NCBI GenBank assembly: GCA_002842205.1
Contig: PHCI01000029.1
Span: 1-64,000 of the forward strand
Source: Betaproteobacteria bacterium HGW-Betaproteobacteria-3
Lineage (GTDB): Bacteria > Pseudomonadota > Gammaproteobacteria > Burkholderiales > Burkholderiaceae_C
Direction of reading: 5' to 3'
DNA length: 64,000 nucleotides
Below the pieces are notes generated by a model that saw only the letters and a list, made by a program, of their open reading frames with translations, searched no databases and was not told where the DNA came from. Positions within the stretch are counted from its first letter, which is position 1; every line of letters starts with the position of its first letter. This document shows positions 9,128 through 19,214 of this stretch, in pieces. The position numbers were made by a program, and so were the translations under genes.

Positions 9128-9906
9128 ACGCCCCCGCTGCGGCCACGCCGCAACTCGGCTTCGGGCAGGTGCGGCACACGCGGCTGCGCCCGGCACGCAA
9201 TGCCTTTGCCTACCCCACCTACTTTCTGATGCTGCCCATGCGCAGCCTCCAGCGCCATGGCGCCGGGGCGCTCGCGTACAACCGCCGCGCCGCACTGAGC
9301 TTTCACGACGCCGATCACGGCGACGGGCGAGGCCCCGAAGCCGGTGGCGCGCTGGGCTGGCTGGACGGACTGCTGCACGGCGAAGGCATCACCGACGCCA
9401 CGGGCGAAGTCTGGCTGCATTGCTACCCCCGCGTGCTGGGCTACACCTTCAAGCCGGTGAGCTTCTGGTATTGCCACGCGCCGGACGGCGCACTGCGCGC
9501 CATCGTGGTCGAGGTCAACAACACCTTTGGCGAACGCCATTGCTACTTGCTGGACCGCCCAAAGTTCGGCGCCGAGTTGAGCGCGGCCAAGGTGTTCCAT
9601 GTGTCACCGTTCTGCAAGGTCGAGGGCCAGTACCGCTTTCGCTTCCTGCGCGCGGTGCACGACGGCCTGGAGCGCACGGTGTGCCGCATCGACTACGACG
9701 ACGCCACCGGCCCGCTGCTCCAGACCAGCGTGAGCGGCACGCTGGAGCCGGTATCCGTCGTCTCGGTGCGCAAGGCGCTGTGGTGCCACCCGGCCATGAC
9801 GCTGGGCGTGATCGCGCGCATTCACCTGCAGGCCGCGCGGCTGTGGCTCAAGCGCCTGCGATTTCACCGCAAGCCCGCCCCGCCCGACGCTTTTGTCACC
9901 CGCTGA
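9124..9906 (+). CDS. DUF1365 family protein
   Basis: This 260-residue protein shows the DUF1365 pattern: an N-terminal VRHTRLRPARNAFAYPTYF, a central YTFKPVSFWYCH, and VEVNNTFGERHCYLL. The biochemical role of the family is not established. Its constant partners are the FAD oxidoreductase and the cyclopropane-synthase-like enzyme, so it probably acts in the same lipid modification. Its ATG overlaps the stop of the upstream gene by 4 bp, which indicates translational coupling. Confidence 0.85.
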   Translation: MNAPAAATPQLGFGQVRHTRLRPARNAFAYPTYFLMLPMRSLQRHGAGALAYNRRAALSFHDADHGDGRGPEAGGALGWLDGLLHGEGITDATGEVWLHCYPRVLGYTFKPVSFWYCHAPDGALRAIVVEVNNTFGERHCYLLDRPKFGAELSAAKVFHVSPFCKVEGQYRFRFLRAVHDGLERTVCRIDYDDATGPLLQTSVSGTLEPVSVVSVRKALWCHPAMTLGVIARIHLQAARLWLKRLRFHRKPAPPDAFVTR

Positions 9907-9951
9907 CCGCCCCTTTTCCCTCGTTGCAACTGTCCACCGCCTCAATCCACG

Positions 9952-11364
9952 ATGAACACGACCACCGCCCGTTCCTTTGCCATCCCGCGCGAAGCGCCCA
10001 CCGCAGCGCGTGCCCTCTTCAAACTGCTCGGACGGCTGCAGCACGGCTCGCTCAGCGTGCAGCTGCCCGACGGCTCGATGCGCCATTTCGGGCCGCAGGC
10101 CCCGTCGCAGGCCCCTGCCGCCCGGATGACACTGCGCAACTGGAACGTGTGCAGCGCGACCCTCCGGTCGGGCGACATCGGCTTTGCCGAAACCTACATC
10201 GCCGGCGACTGGACCACCCCGCACCTGAGCGACCTGCTGCGGCTGTTCATCCGCAACCGCCAGCACATCGAGGACGCCATTTACGGCACCTGGACGGGCC
10301 GCCTGCTCTACCGCATCCGCCACCTGCTCCATCGCAACACCCGGAGCAACAGCCAGAAAAACATCCACGCCCATTACGACCTGGGCAACGCGTTCTATGG
10401 GCTCTGGCTGGACGACACGATGAACTACTCCTCGGCGTGGTTTGACGGCGACCTGGACCGCCCAATGCGCGACGCGCAGCATGCCAAGGTGCGGCGCGCC
10501 CTGCGCATGAGCGGCGTGCAGCCCGGCGACCGCGTGCTGGAGATCGGGTGCGGCTGGGGCGCGCTGGCCGAAATGGCCACCACCGAATTCGGCGCCATGC
10601 TCACCGGCGTCACACTGTCCACCGAGCAACTGGCCTACGCCCGGCAGCGCATGGCCAGGCTCGAGGTTGGCAGCTTGCACGGAACGCCTGGCGTAGGGGC
10701 CGCAGAGCGCCGCGCCGGGCCGTCCCAAGCAAGCTCAGCCCCCGAGGGGCTGAGGGCTGCGGCTCCGGGCCTGCCTGCGCAGGGCCGGACAGCCCGAAGA
10801 GACGCTGTTTGCGGCAGCGTCGCGTACAGCGCAGTACACGAAGTGACAAGCGTGGGGGCCGCAGACTTACGTTTGCAGGACTACCGCGACATTGACGACG
10901 GCCCCTACGACGCCATCTGCTCCATCGAGATGGTCGAGGCCGTGGGGCGCGAATACTGGCCCACCTATTTCAACAGCCTCCAGCGCCTGCTCAAACCCGG
11001 CGGCAAGGCCTGCATCCAGAGCATCGTGATCGACGATGCGCTGTTTGCGCGCTACATCCAGTCCACCGATTTCATCCAGCAGTACATCTTTCCCGGCGGC
11101 TGCCTGCCGTGCCCAAGCGAGTTCCGCCGCGCCGCCCGCGACGCCGGGCTGGAGGTGGTGGACGAGTTCGCCTTTGGCGCCGACTACGCCGAGACGCTGC
11201 GCCGCTGGCGCGAGAAGTTTCTGGCCGAACGTGAGCGGGTGCTGCAACTGGGCTTTGACGCCCGCTTCATCCGCATCTGGGAGTTCTACCTGGGCTATTG
11301 CGAGGCCGCGTTCGACACGGCCAACATCGATCTGGTGCAGTTCACGCTGCGCCGGCCGGGGTGA
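9952..11364 (+). CDS. Cyclopropane-fatty-acid-synthase-like SAM methyltransferase with an in-frame repeat insertion
   Basis: The 470-residue protein has the CFA-synthase layout: an N-terminal lipid-binding region with GFAETYIAGDW, then HYDLGNAFYGLWLDDTMNYSSA, the SAM motif VLEIGCGWG at residues 195-203, LTGVTLSTEQ, and the later SIEMVEAVG and FPGGCLP motifs. Between YARQRMAR (ending at residue 236) and ADLRLQDYRD (starting at about 304) sit about 67 low-complexity residues that the family does not have. The DNA there (10660-10862) is a variant of the GC-rich intergenic repeat found elsewhere in the window, in frame and without a stop. The extra loop falls inside the Rossmann fold, after the second strand, so activity is uncertain. 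Likely reaction: methyl transfer to an unsaturated phospholipid acyl chain. Confidence 0.85.
   Translation: MNTTTARSFAIPREAPTAARALFKLLGRLQHGSLSVQLPDGSMRHFGPQAPSQAPAARMTLRNWNVCSATLRSGDIGFAETYIAGDWTTPHLSDLLRLFIRNRQHIEDAIYGTWTGRLLYRIRHLLHRNTRSNSQKNIHAHYDLGNAFYGLWLDDTMNYSSAWFDGDLDRPMRDAQHAKVRRALRMSGVQPGDRVLEIGCGWGALAEMATTEFGAMLTGVTLSTEQLAYARQRMARLEVGSLHGTPGVGAAERRAGPSQASSAPEGLRAAAPGLPAQGRTARRDAVCGSVAYSAVHEVTSVGAADLRLQDYRDIDDGPYDAICSIEMVEAVGREYWPTYFNSLQRLLKPGGKACIQSIVIDDALFARYIQSTDFIQQYIFPGGCLPCPSEFRRAARDAGLEVVDEFAFGADYAETLRRWREKFLAERERVLQLGFDARFIRIWEFYLGYCEAAFDTANIDLVQFTLRRPG
10690..10862 (-). repeat. GC-rich intergenic repeat, variant copy inside the CFA-like gene
   Basis: Read on the minus strand, this carries the landmarks of the ~85-bp GC-rich repeat: CCCCCACGCTTGTCACTT, GTACTGCGCTGTACGCGA, CCCCTCGGGGG-like stem, and GGCCCGGCGCGGCGCTCTG. 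It is longer than the standard unit, because about 70 bp of unrelated sequence splits it. A near-direct repeat (GTAGGGGCCGCAG and GTGGGGGCCGCAG) brackets it at 10693 and 10853. The copy is in frame with the host gene. Confidence 0.8.
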
Positions 11365-11367
11365 TTG

Positions 11368-11943
11368 ATGCGCATGCGCGCCCCATTTCACACGCCGGCC
11401 ACCGCCCGGGCACTGACCCTGGCCATCGCCATGGCGCTGGCCGTGTCCGCGCCCGCTGCGGCTTCACCGGGCCACCCGGAAATCCGCAGCGCCCTGCCCG
11501 ACGCCACGCTGAGCGGCCAGGCCCGGCTGCGGGTCTGGGGCTTTGAGGTGTACGACGCAGCCCTGTGGGTCGCCCCCGGGTTTCAGGCGGGCGACTACAC
11601 CCGGCACGGTTTTGCACTGACGCTGCACTACCTGCGCGACCTCGACAGCCCCGCCATCGCCCGCCGCTCCATTGAGGAGATGCGCCGCGTCGGCAGCTTT
11701 GACGAGGCGCAGGCCACCCGCTGGCTGGCGCAACTGCAGACGCTGATCCCCGACGTGAAGAAGGGCGACCGCATCACCGGCGTGAGTCTGCCGGGCGGCC
11801 AGGTGTCTTTTCTGCTCAACGGGCAGGCCACCGGCACGCTGCGTGACCCGGCGTTTGCGCGCCTGTTCTTCGGCATCTGGCTGTCGCCGCAAACCTCTGA
11901 GCCACGCCTGCGTGCGTCGCTGCTCACGCAGGCCACGCCATGA
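11368..11943 (+). CDS. Chalcone-isomerase-like secreted protein
   Basis: The 191-residue product has a signal peptide (hydrophobic stretch LALAIAMALAVSAPAAA ending near residue 30), then a chalcone-isomerase-like body (LRVWGFEVYDAALWVAPGF, LHYLRDLDSPAIARRSIEEM, DRITGVSLPGGQVSFLLNG). Bacterial members of this fold accompany CFA/DUF1365 clusters and have no settled reaction; they may bind lipids in the periplasm. The start is ambiguous between ATGs at 11368 and 11374. Its end overlaps the next gene's ATG. Confidence 0.8.
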   Translation: MRMRAPFHTPATARALTLAIAMALAVSAPAAASPGHPEIRSALPDATLSGQARLRVWGFEVYDAALWVAPGFQAGDYTRHGFALTLHYLRDLDSPAIARRSIEEMRRVGSFDEAQATRWLAQLQTLIPDVKKGDRITGVSLPGGQVSFLLNGQATGTLRDPAFARLFFGIWLSPQTSEPRLRASLLTQATP

Positions 11944-13331
11944 ATCCGCTGGCGGTGGCCCCCACCGCGCCGGGCCGCGGACTTGCCGCCCCAACCGGTG
12001 CGGGGGCCGACCCCTTGCCCGCCTGGGACGGCTTCAAATACGGCCTGCTGGGCCTGCCGCTGGCCTTTGTGGCTTTGCCGCTGTACGTGCTGCTGCCCAA
12101 CCACTACGCCCGCGAGTTCGGCGTGCCGCTGGCCACGCTGGGCGCGTTGCTGGTGGGCGTGCGGCTGCTGGATGCCGCGACCGACCCGCTGCTGGGGCGC
12201 TGGAGCGACCGGCTGTTCGCCCGCTCGCCGCAAACGGTGGTGCGGGTGGGCGGGCTGGCCGCACTGGTGCTGCTGGCGGGTTTTGCGTTGCTGTTTTTCC
12301 CCCCGGCGCGCAGCGGCAACGCACTGCTGGCCTGGGCGGCGGCGCTGCTGACATTGACCTATCTGGCCTTCAGCCTGTTGAGCATTGCGCATCAGTCGTG
12401 GGGCGCCATGCTGGGCGGCGGCGAAGCGCGACGCAGCCGCGTGGTGGCCTGGCGAGAAGGCCTGGGCCTGGTGGGCGTGGTGCTGGCGTCGGTCACGCCG
12501 GTGGCGCTGGGGTTGCCCGCCACAGTCGTCCTGCTGGCGCTGGCGCTGGCCGCGGGATGGCTGGCGTGGGGTCGCGCGCTGGTGCCGTCACCGGCCGCTG
12601 CAGCCGGGCACGGGGACGGCGCGGGCCCGGGTGGCGCCCCGCTGGCCGCCCGCCCCGCGGGGCGCCTCGGGCTGCCGTGGCAGAACGCGGCCTTTCGCCG
12701 CTTGCTGGCCGTGTTCATGCTCAATGGCATTGCCAGCGCGGTGCCGGCCACGCTGGTGCTGTTTTTTGTGCAAGACCGCCTGCAGGCGCCGCGCAGCCTC
12801 GAGCCGGTCTTTCTGGGCACCTATTTCGTGTGCGCCGCGCTGTCCATCCCACTGTGGCTGAAAGTGGTGGCGCGCCTGGGGCTGGCCCGCACCTGGGGTG
12901 TGGGCATGGCGCTGGCCATTGCCGTGTTTGGCTGGGCGGCGCTGCTGGGCCCGGGCGACGGTGCGGCCTTTGTGGCGGTGTGCGCGCTGTCAGGCGTGGC
13001 GCTCGGGACCGACCTGGCCCTGCCCGGCGCCCTGCTGGCGGGCGTGATCGCCGACGCCGGCCAGCGCGGTCGTGCCGAGGGCGCGTATTTTGGCTGGTGG
13101 AACTTCGCCACCAAGCTCAATCTTGCCCTGGCCGCGGGCCTGGCGTTGCCCCTGCTCGGCCTGTTTGGCTACACCCCCGGCACCCGCGACCCCGCCGCGC
13201 TGCAGGCGCTCACCGTGGCCTATTGCCTGCTGCCCTGCGCCTTGAAGCTGCTGGCCGCGGCCGCGCTGTACGGCTGGATTCTCCGCCCCACTCCCGCCCC
13301 ATTGGCGGCCTCCTCAAGGGATCTTCCATGA
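11940..13331 (+). CDS. MFS transporter of the GPH (glycoside-pentoside-hexuronide:cation) type
   Basis: This 463-residue, 12-helix transporter has the GPH loop DAATDPLLGRWSDR near residue 80. Its neighbours suggest it does not move sugars; the same subfamily sits in CFA/DUF1365 operons of other proteobacteria, and a lysolipid or fatty-acid-derived substrate is possible. The start (ATGA overlap with the chalcone-isomerase-like gene) and the stop (ATGA overlap with the DUF3833 gene) mark it as a tightly coupled operon member. Confidence 0.8.
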   Translation: MNPLAVAPTAPGRGLAAPTGAGADPLPAWDGFKYGLLGLPLAFVALPLYVLLPNHYAREFGVPLATLGALLVGVRLLDAATDPLLGRWSDRLFARSPQTVVRVGGLAALVLLAGFALLFFPPARSGNALLAWAAALLTLTYLAFSLLSIAHQSWGAMLGGGEARRSRVVAWREGLGLVGVVLASVTPVALGLPATVVLLALALAAGWLAWGRALVPSPAAAAGHGDGAGPGGAPLAARPAGRLGLPWQNAAFRRLLAVFMLNGIASAVPATLVLFFVQDRLQAPRSLEPVFLGTYFVCAALSIPLWLKVVARLGLARTWGVGMALAIAVFGWAALLGPGDGAAFVAVCALSGVALGTDLALPGALLAGVIADAGQRGRAEGAYFGWWNFATKLNLALAAGLALPLLGLFGYTPGTRDPAALQALTVAYCLLPCALKLLAAAALYGWILRPTPAPLAASSRDLP

Positions 13332-13861
13332 AACGACGCTGGTTTCTGACCGCCTCGGCCGCGGCCGTGTTGACCACCGGCTGCGCGGCGCCGCAGATTG
13401 CCGATTACGCGGGTGAAAAGCCGGTGCTCGACCTGCGCACCTATTTCAACGGCACGCTGGACGCCTACGGGGTCTTCACCGACCGCTCGGGCAAAGTCGT
13501 CAAGCGCTTCACCGTGGTCATGCGCTGCAGCTGGCAGGGCGACGAAGGCGTGCTGGACGAAGACTTCAGCTACTCGGACGGCACCCGGCAAAAGCGGGTC
13601 TGGCGCCTCACCCGCGGCGCCGACGGCCACTACACCGGCCGCGCCGACGACGTGGTGGGCAGCGCCAGCGGGCAGGTGCGCGGCAATGCCTTTTACTGGG
13701 CTTACACGCTGGCGTTGCCGGTGGACGGCCGCACCATCGACGTCCGGTTTGACGACTGGATGTACCTCATGGACGCCCGCGTGATGCTCAACAAGGCCAC
13801 GATGAGCAAGTTCGGCATCCGGTTGGGCGAAGTCACGCTCACTTTCATAAAAAGATCATGA
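13328..13861 (+). CDS. DUF3833 lipoprotein
   Basis: The 177-residue protein starts MKRRWFLTASAAAVLTTGCAAP, a lipoprotein signal peptide with the cysteine of a lipobox (TTGC) at about residue 19. The body matches the DUF3833 pattern (LDLRTYFNGTLDAYGVFTDRSGKVV, FDDWMYLMDARVMLNKATMSKFGI). Its biochemical role is unknown, but it is a constant member of this operon type. Its ATG overlaps the stop of the transporter gene. Confidence 0.82.
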   Translation: MKRRWFLTASAAAVLTTGCAAPQIADYAGEKPVLDLRTYFNGTLDAYGVFTDRSGKVVKRFTVVMRCSWQGDEGVLDEDFSYSDGTRQKRVWRLTRGADGHYTGRADDVVGSASGQVRGNAFYWAYTLALPVDGRTIDVRFDDWMYLMDARVMLNKATMSKFGIRLGEVTLTFIKRS

Positions 13862-13870
13862 AAATGGCGT

Positions 13871-13914
13871 TAATCCCTCGTCAAATATACATAGTTTGCT
13901 ATCTATCATATAGC
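13871..13914 (+). repeat. Dispersed AT-rich repeat, copy R2
   Basis: The core CCTCGTCAAATATACATAG then TTTGCTATC sits between the DUF3833 stop and the SDR start. It is inside the operon, so it is transcribed. Confidence 0.65.
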
Positions 13915-13928
13915 TACCAGGTGACGTC

Positions 13929-14747
13929 ATGGCACTGAACCCGCCGGTGCGCGACTGGCATGGCAAGTCGGTCTGGCTGGTGGGAGCGTCCAGCGGCATC
14001 GGGCGTGCCACGGCGTCGGCCCTGCATGCGCGAGGCGCCCGGGTTTGGGTGTCGGCGCGCAATGCGGCGGCGCTGGAGCGGTTTGTGGCCGACCACCCGG
14101 GTGCCGTGGCCGTGCCGCTGGACACCACCGACGGCGCCGCCGTGGCGGCCGCGGCGCAGCAGGTGTTCGCGCACGGCCCGCTGGACCACGTGGTGTACTG
14201 CGCCGGCCACTATGCCGCGATGCGGGCCACCGCGCTCGATCTGGACGACATGCTGCGCCATGTGCAGGTGAACTACACCGGGGCGCTGCGGGTGCTTGAC
14301 GCCGTGCTGCCGCACCTGCTGACGCAGGCCCACCCCTCCTCCGCAGCAAACCGCGTTGCAACGCACGCGCGTGCGCCCGCCGGCCACATCAGCCTGGTGG
14401 CCAGCGTGGCGGGCTTTCGCGGCCTGCCCAACAGCCTTGCTTACGGCCCCACCAAGGCGGCGCTGATCAACCTGGCCGAAACGCTGTACCTGGATCTGCG
14501 CGACAGCGGCATCGCCGTGAGCCTGATCAACCCCGGCTTTGTGGAAACCCCGCTGACGGCGCAAAACCAGTTCGAAATGCCGGCGTTGATCCGGCCCGAA
14601 CAGGCGGCCACCGAAATTTTGCGCGGCTGGGAGCGTGGCGCGTTCGAGATCCATTTCCCGCGCCGCTTCACCGGCCTGATGAAACTGTTGCAGTTGCTGC
14701 CCTGTTGGCTGTATTTTCCGGTGGTTCGCCGCTTTACCGGGGCCTGA
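13929..14747 (+). CDS. Short-chain dehydrogenase/reductase
   Basis: The 272-residue enzyme has the nucleotide-binding motif GASSGIGRA near residue 20, the catalytic serine in SLVASVAGF and the YGPTKAA (Tyr-x-x-x-Lys) catalytic pair. It follows the lipid-modification genes after a 67-bp gap that contains repeat R2. An oxidoreductase of this family is a regular companion of the CFA/DUF1365 set, so a keto- or hydroxy-lipid substrate is plausible. No substrate can be read directly. Confidence 0.85.
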   Translation: MALNPPVRDWHGKSVWLVGASSGIGRATASALHARGARVWVSARNAAALERFVADHPGAVAVPLDTTDGAAVAAAAQQVFAHGPLDHVVYCAGHYAAMRATALDLDDMLRHVQVNYTGALRVLDAVLPHLLTQAHPSSAANRVATHARAPAGHISLVASVAGFRGLPNSLAYGPTKAALINLAETLYLDLRDSGIAVSLINPGFVETPLTAQNQFEMPALIRPEQAATEILRGWERGAFEIHFPRRFTGLMKLLQLLPCWLYFPVVRRFTGA

Positions 14748-14760
14748 GCGCCCGCCACCC

Positions 14761-15228
14761 ATGACCCCACCCACCGAGCCCACCGAACCCCACCCGCCCA
14801 TGCGCCACGCCGTCGAGCAGGTGGTGGCGTTCTTTGAAACGCTCAGCCCCGCCGCGGTCGAACGCCTGGGCGCGTTCTACACGCCCGACGCCTATTTCAA
14901 GGACCCGTTCAATGAAGTGCGCGGTGTGGCCGAGGTGCAGCGCATCTTTCGCCACATGTACGACACGCTGGAGGCGCCGCATTTCGTGATCACCGGCCGC
15001 GTGGTCGATGGCGCCCAGTGCTTTCTGAGCTGGGAGTTCCGGTTTCGCTTCCGGCGTTTTGACACCACCACGCTGCAGACCGTGCGCGGCGGCTCCCACC
15101 TGGTGCTGGCACCCGACGGGCGCATCACCCACCACCGCGACTACTGGGACGCGGCCGAGGAACTGTATGAAAAGCTGCCCTGGATCGGCGGCCTGATGCG
15201 CTGGCTCAGGCGTCGCGCCAACGCCTGA
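14761..15228 (+). CDS. NTF2-like (SnoaL-type) protein
   Basis: The 155-residue product has the cone-shaped NTF2-like fold signatures: AVEQVVAFFETLSPAAVERLGAFYTPDAYFKDPFNEVRG, and the later LAPDGRITHHRDYWDAAEELYEKLPWIGG. It starts 13 bp after the SDR stop and is the last gene of the operon. Members of this family bind small hydrophobic ligands or act as isomerases or hydratases; its exact role is unknown. Confidence 0.8.
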   Translation: MTPPTEPTEPHPPMRHAVEQVVAFFETLSPAAVERLGAFYTPDAYFKDPFNEVRGVAEVQRIFRHMYDTLEAPHFVITGRVVDGAQCFLSWEFRFRFRRFDTTTLQTVRGGSHLVLAPDGRITHHRDYWDAAEELYEKLPWIGGLMRWLRRRANA

Positions 15229-15230
15229 AC

Positions 15231-17332
<2,102 letters not shown>

Positions 17333-17337
17333 ACTGG

Positions 17338-17423
17338 TGCCCCCACGTTCGCCCACTTTGTGTGGCTCTCTGCCCCCCGAGGGGGCTGGCCTGGCTTGGG
17401 AGCGGCCCAGCGTGGCGGCGGGC
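17338..17423 (+). repeat. GC-rich stem-loop repeat, single type-B copy after purB
   Basis: It begins CCCCCACGTTCGCCCACTT, contains the perfect stem GCCCCCCGAGGGGGC, and ends in a form of GGCCCGGCGCGGCGG. It lies immediately after the purB stop, a position where the hairpin could stop or stabilise the transcript. Confidence 0.85.
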
Positions 17424-17448
17424 TACAGAATATCAATGAAATCAGCCT

Positions 17449-17492
17449 TGATCCCCCGTCAAATCGTCATAGTTTGCTAATGTTTTTATAGT
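17449..17492 (+). repeat. Dispersed AT-rich repeat, copy R3
   Basis: The core CCCCCGTCAAATCGTCATAG then TTTGCTAATG lies directly upstream of the YaeQ start at 17498. No clear Shine-Dalgarno sequence is left between the repeat and that ATG. Confidence 0.7.
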
Positions 17493-17497
17493 ATTTC

Positions 17498-18058
17498 ATG
17501 GCCATCAAATCCACCATCTTCAAGGTCAACCTGGCCGTGGCCGACATCGACCACGGCTACTACGCCGACCATGCGCTCACGCTGGCCCGCCACCCCAGCG
17601 AGACCGACGACCGCATGATGGTGCGGCTGGCCGCGCTCGCGCTCAACGCCCATCAATTGCAGACCGTTTGCCAGGGCGACGGCACGCTGGCTTTTGGCGC
17701 GGGCCTGTCCGACCCGGACGACCCCGACGTGCTGCTGACCGACTTCACCGGCGCCAAGCGCCTGTGGATCGAGGTCGGCCAACCCGAAGACAAGCCACTG
17801 GCCAAGGCCTGCAGCAAGGCCGACGCCGTGGTGCTCTACGCCTTCTCGCACGCGGCCGAGGTGTGGTGGCGCGGCATCGAAACCAAGCTCACGCGGCTGA
17901 ACCGGCTGCAGGTGTGGCGTGTGCCGTTCGAATCCGCGCAAAGCCTGGGCGCCCTGGCCCAGCGCAGCATGCAGTTGCAAGCCACTGTGCACGACAGCGT
18001 GCTCACGCTCAGCGACGATCGCCAGAGCGTGACGGTGGAGCCGGTGCGCTGGAAATAA
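17498..18058 (+). CDS. yaeQ: YaeQ family protein
   Basis: The 186-residue protein begins MAIKSTIFKVNLAVADIDHGYY and has the family blocks ETDDRMMVRLAALALNA, KRLWIEVGQPEDKPLAKAC and VWWRGIETKLTRL. YaeQ has a PD-(D/E)XK nuclease-like fold; the WIEVGQP and ETDDRMM blocks hold the expected acidic and polar core residues. Its cellular role is not settled. It stands alone, bracketed by repeats on both sides. Confidence 0.9.
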   Translation: MAIKSTIFKVNLAVADIDHGYYADHALTLARHPSETDDRMMVRLAALALNAHQLQTVCQGDGTLAFGAGLSDPDDPDVLLTDFTGAKRLWIEVGQPEDKPLAKACSKADAVVLYAFSHAAEVWWRGIETKLTRLNRLQVWRVPFESAQSLGALAQRSMQLQATVHDSVLTLSDDRQSVTVEPVRWK

Positions 18059-18330
18059 GGCCCCCACGTTCGCCCACTTCGTGTGGCTCTCTGCCCCCCG
18101 AGGGGGCTGGCCTGGCTTGGGGACGGCCCGGCGCGGCGGCCTGATCAAGCCCCCACGCTTGTCACTGCGTGTACTGCGCTGCCCCCCGAGGGGGCTGGCC
18201 TGGCTTGGGGCGGCCCGGCGCGGCGGCCGGTCAAGCCCCCACGTTCGCCCACTTCGTGTGGCTCTCTGCCCCCCGAGGGGGCTGGCCTTGCTTGGGAGCG
18301 GCCCGGCGCGGCGGCCTGCTCAAGCTCCCA
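18058..18330 (+). repeat. Tandem array of three GC-rich stem-loop repeats (B-A-B)
   Basis: Three units of about 85-88 bp begin at about 18061, 18150 and 18236. Units 1 and 3 have the GTTCGCCCACTTCGTGTGG head (type B); unit 2 has CGCTTGTCACTGCGTGTACT (type A). All share GCCCCCCGAGGGGGCTGGCC and GGCCCGGCGCGGCGG. The array follows the YaeQ stop and faces the DUF2007-like gene. Confidence 0.9.
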
Positions 18331-18376
18331 CCCATGTTCTGCACTTCAACGGAAATGAACGCCTCGCAGGGACGGA

Positions 18377-18682
18377 TCAGCGCACCGGCATGAACTTGCC
18401 GCAGCTCCAGCACTGCTCGAACCCGCCTTCGATGAGTTCACCGCAGCTGCAGCGCCAGTGCTGCTGGGGCAGGTTTTGCAGCGCGTCGAGCAGTTCCTTG
18501 GCGCGGTCGAACTGTTGGTCGTCGCGCAGCCACAGCTCGGGCAGGCATTCCGATGGCGGCAGAAAGCCGGCCGCGCCGCCCAGAAACTGCCGCTCGACCG
18601 AGGCCTCGATGCCGGCCTCGCGCAGGGTGTCGGCCCACAGCGTGGCAATGGCAGCGTTGGGGGCTTGGGTCAGGCGTTTCAT
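18377..18682 (-). CDS. Small DUF2007-type protein with a C-terminal zinc-ribbon-like Cys motif
   Basis: The 101-residue product begins MKRLTQAPNAAIATLWADTLREAGIEA, resembling the DUF2007 signal-transducer-like domain (residues 1-70). It ends in a four-cysteine motif (CSCGELIEGGFEQCWSCG) that probably binds zinc. Its function is unknown. The start at 18682 fits the domain; an ATG at 18694 would add four residues. Confidence 0.75.
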   Translation of the reverse strand: MKRLTQAPNAAIATLWADTLREAGIEASVERQFLGGAAGFLPPSECLPELWLRDDQQFDRAKELLDALQNLPQQHWRCSCGELIEGGFEQCWSCGKFMPVR

Positions 18683-18749
18683 ACGGGTTTGCATTCAAGC
18701 GTAGGACAAGGCGAACCAACGCGGTGATACGTTTGAAGGCGAAACCGTT

Positions 18750-19151
18750 TCACAGGGCGCGCTCCGCGTATTTGTTGAAGCGCCAGGCCTCGTCCTGCAG
18801 CGTGATGCGCCGCCAGACCTGGCGTTTTTGGCCGGGCGTGAGTTCGGGCCAGTGCTGCACCTCGTCAAAGCTGCGGCCGCAGCCCTTGCAGACGGCGTCG
18901 CCCTGGCTGGTCGAGCAAATGGCGATGCAGGGCGTGTCGGGCGTGGTGTCGTACCAGGCTTTCCACGCGGCCCAGGCTTTGGGCGGAAAGCCGGCCTCGC
19001 GGGCTTCGTCCTCGCGGTAGAACACCATCAGCGCGTACACCTCGGCCAGCGCGCGCAGTTCGGGCGCGAGCGTGATGCCGTCGGGCGACGGGCTTTTTTC
19101 GCGCCACCAGTTGATGGCGGCTTCGATGTCGGTGATGTGAATGCCGGTCAT
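18750..19151 (-). CDS. DUF3717-DUF1289 two-domain protein
   Basis: The 133-residue protein joins an N-terminal DUF3717-like helix region (ITDIEAAINWWREKSPS) to a C-terminal DUF1289 domain with the cysteine pattern PCIAICSTSQGDAVCKGCGRSFDEV. The three- to four-cysteine cluster suggests bound metal. No reaction is known. It lies upstream of the DUF2007-like gene on the same strand, with 67 bp between. Confidence 0.82.
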   Translation of the reverse strand: MTGIHITDIEAAINWWREKSPSPDGITLAPELRALAEVYALMVFYREDEAREAGFPPKAWAAWKAWYDTTPDTPCIAICSTSQGDAVCKGCGRSFDEVQHWPELTPGQKRQVWRRITLQDEAWRFNKYAERAL

Positions 19152-19214
19152 GGTGCGCGAAGCAGGGCAGGCGATGATAGCTTCGCCCGCCGCGGTCGGC
19201 GGGGCGTGGGGCCT

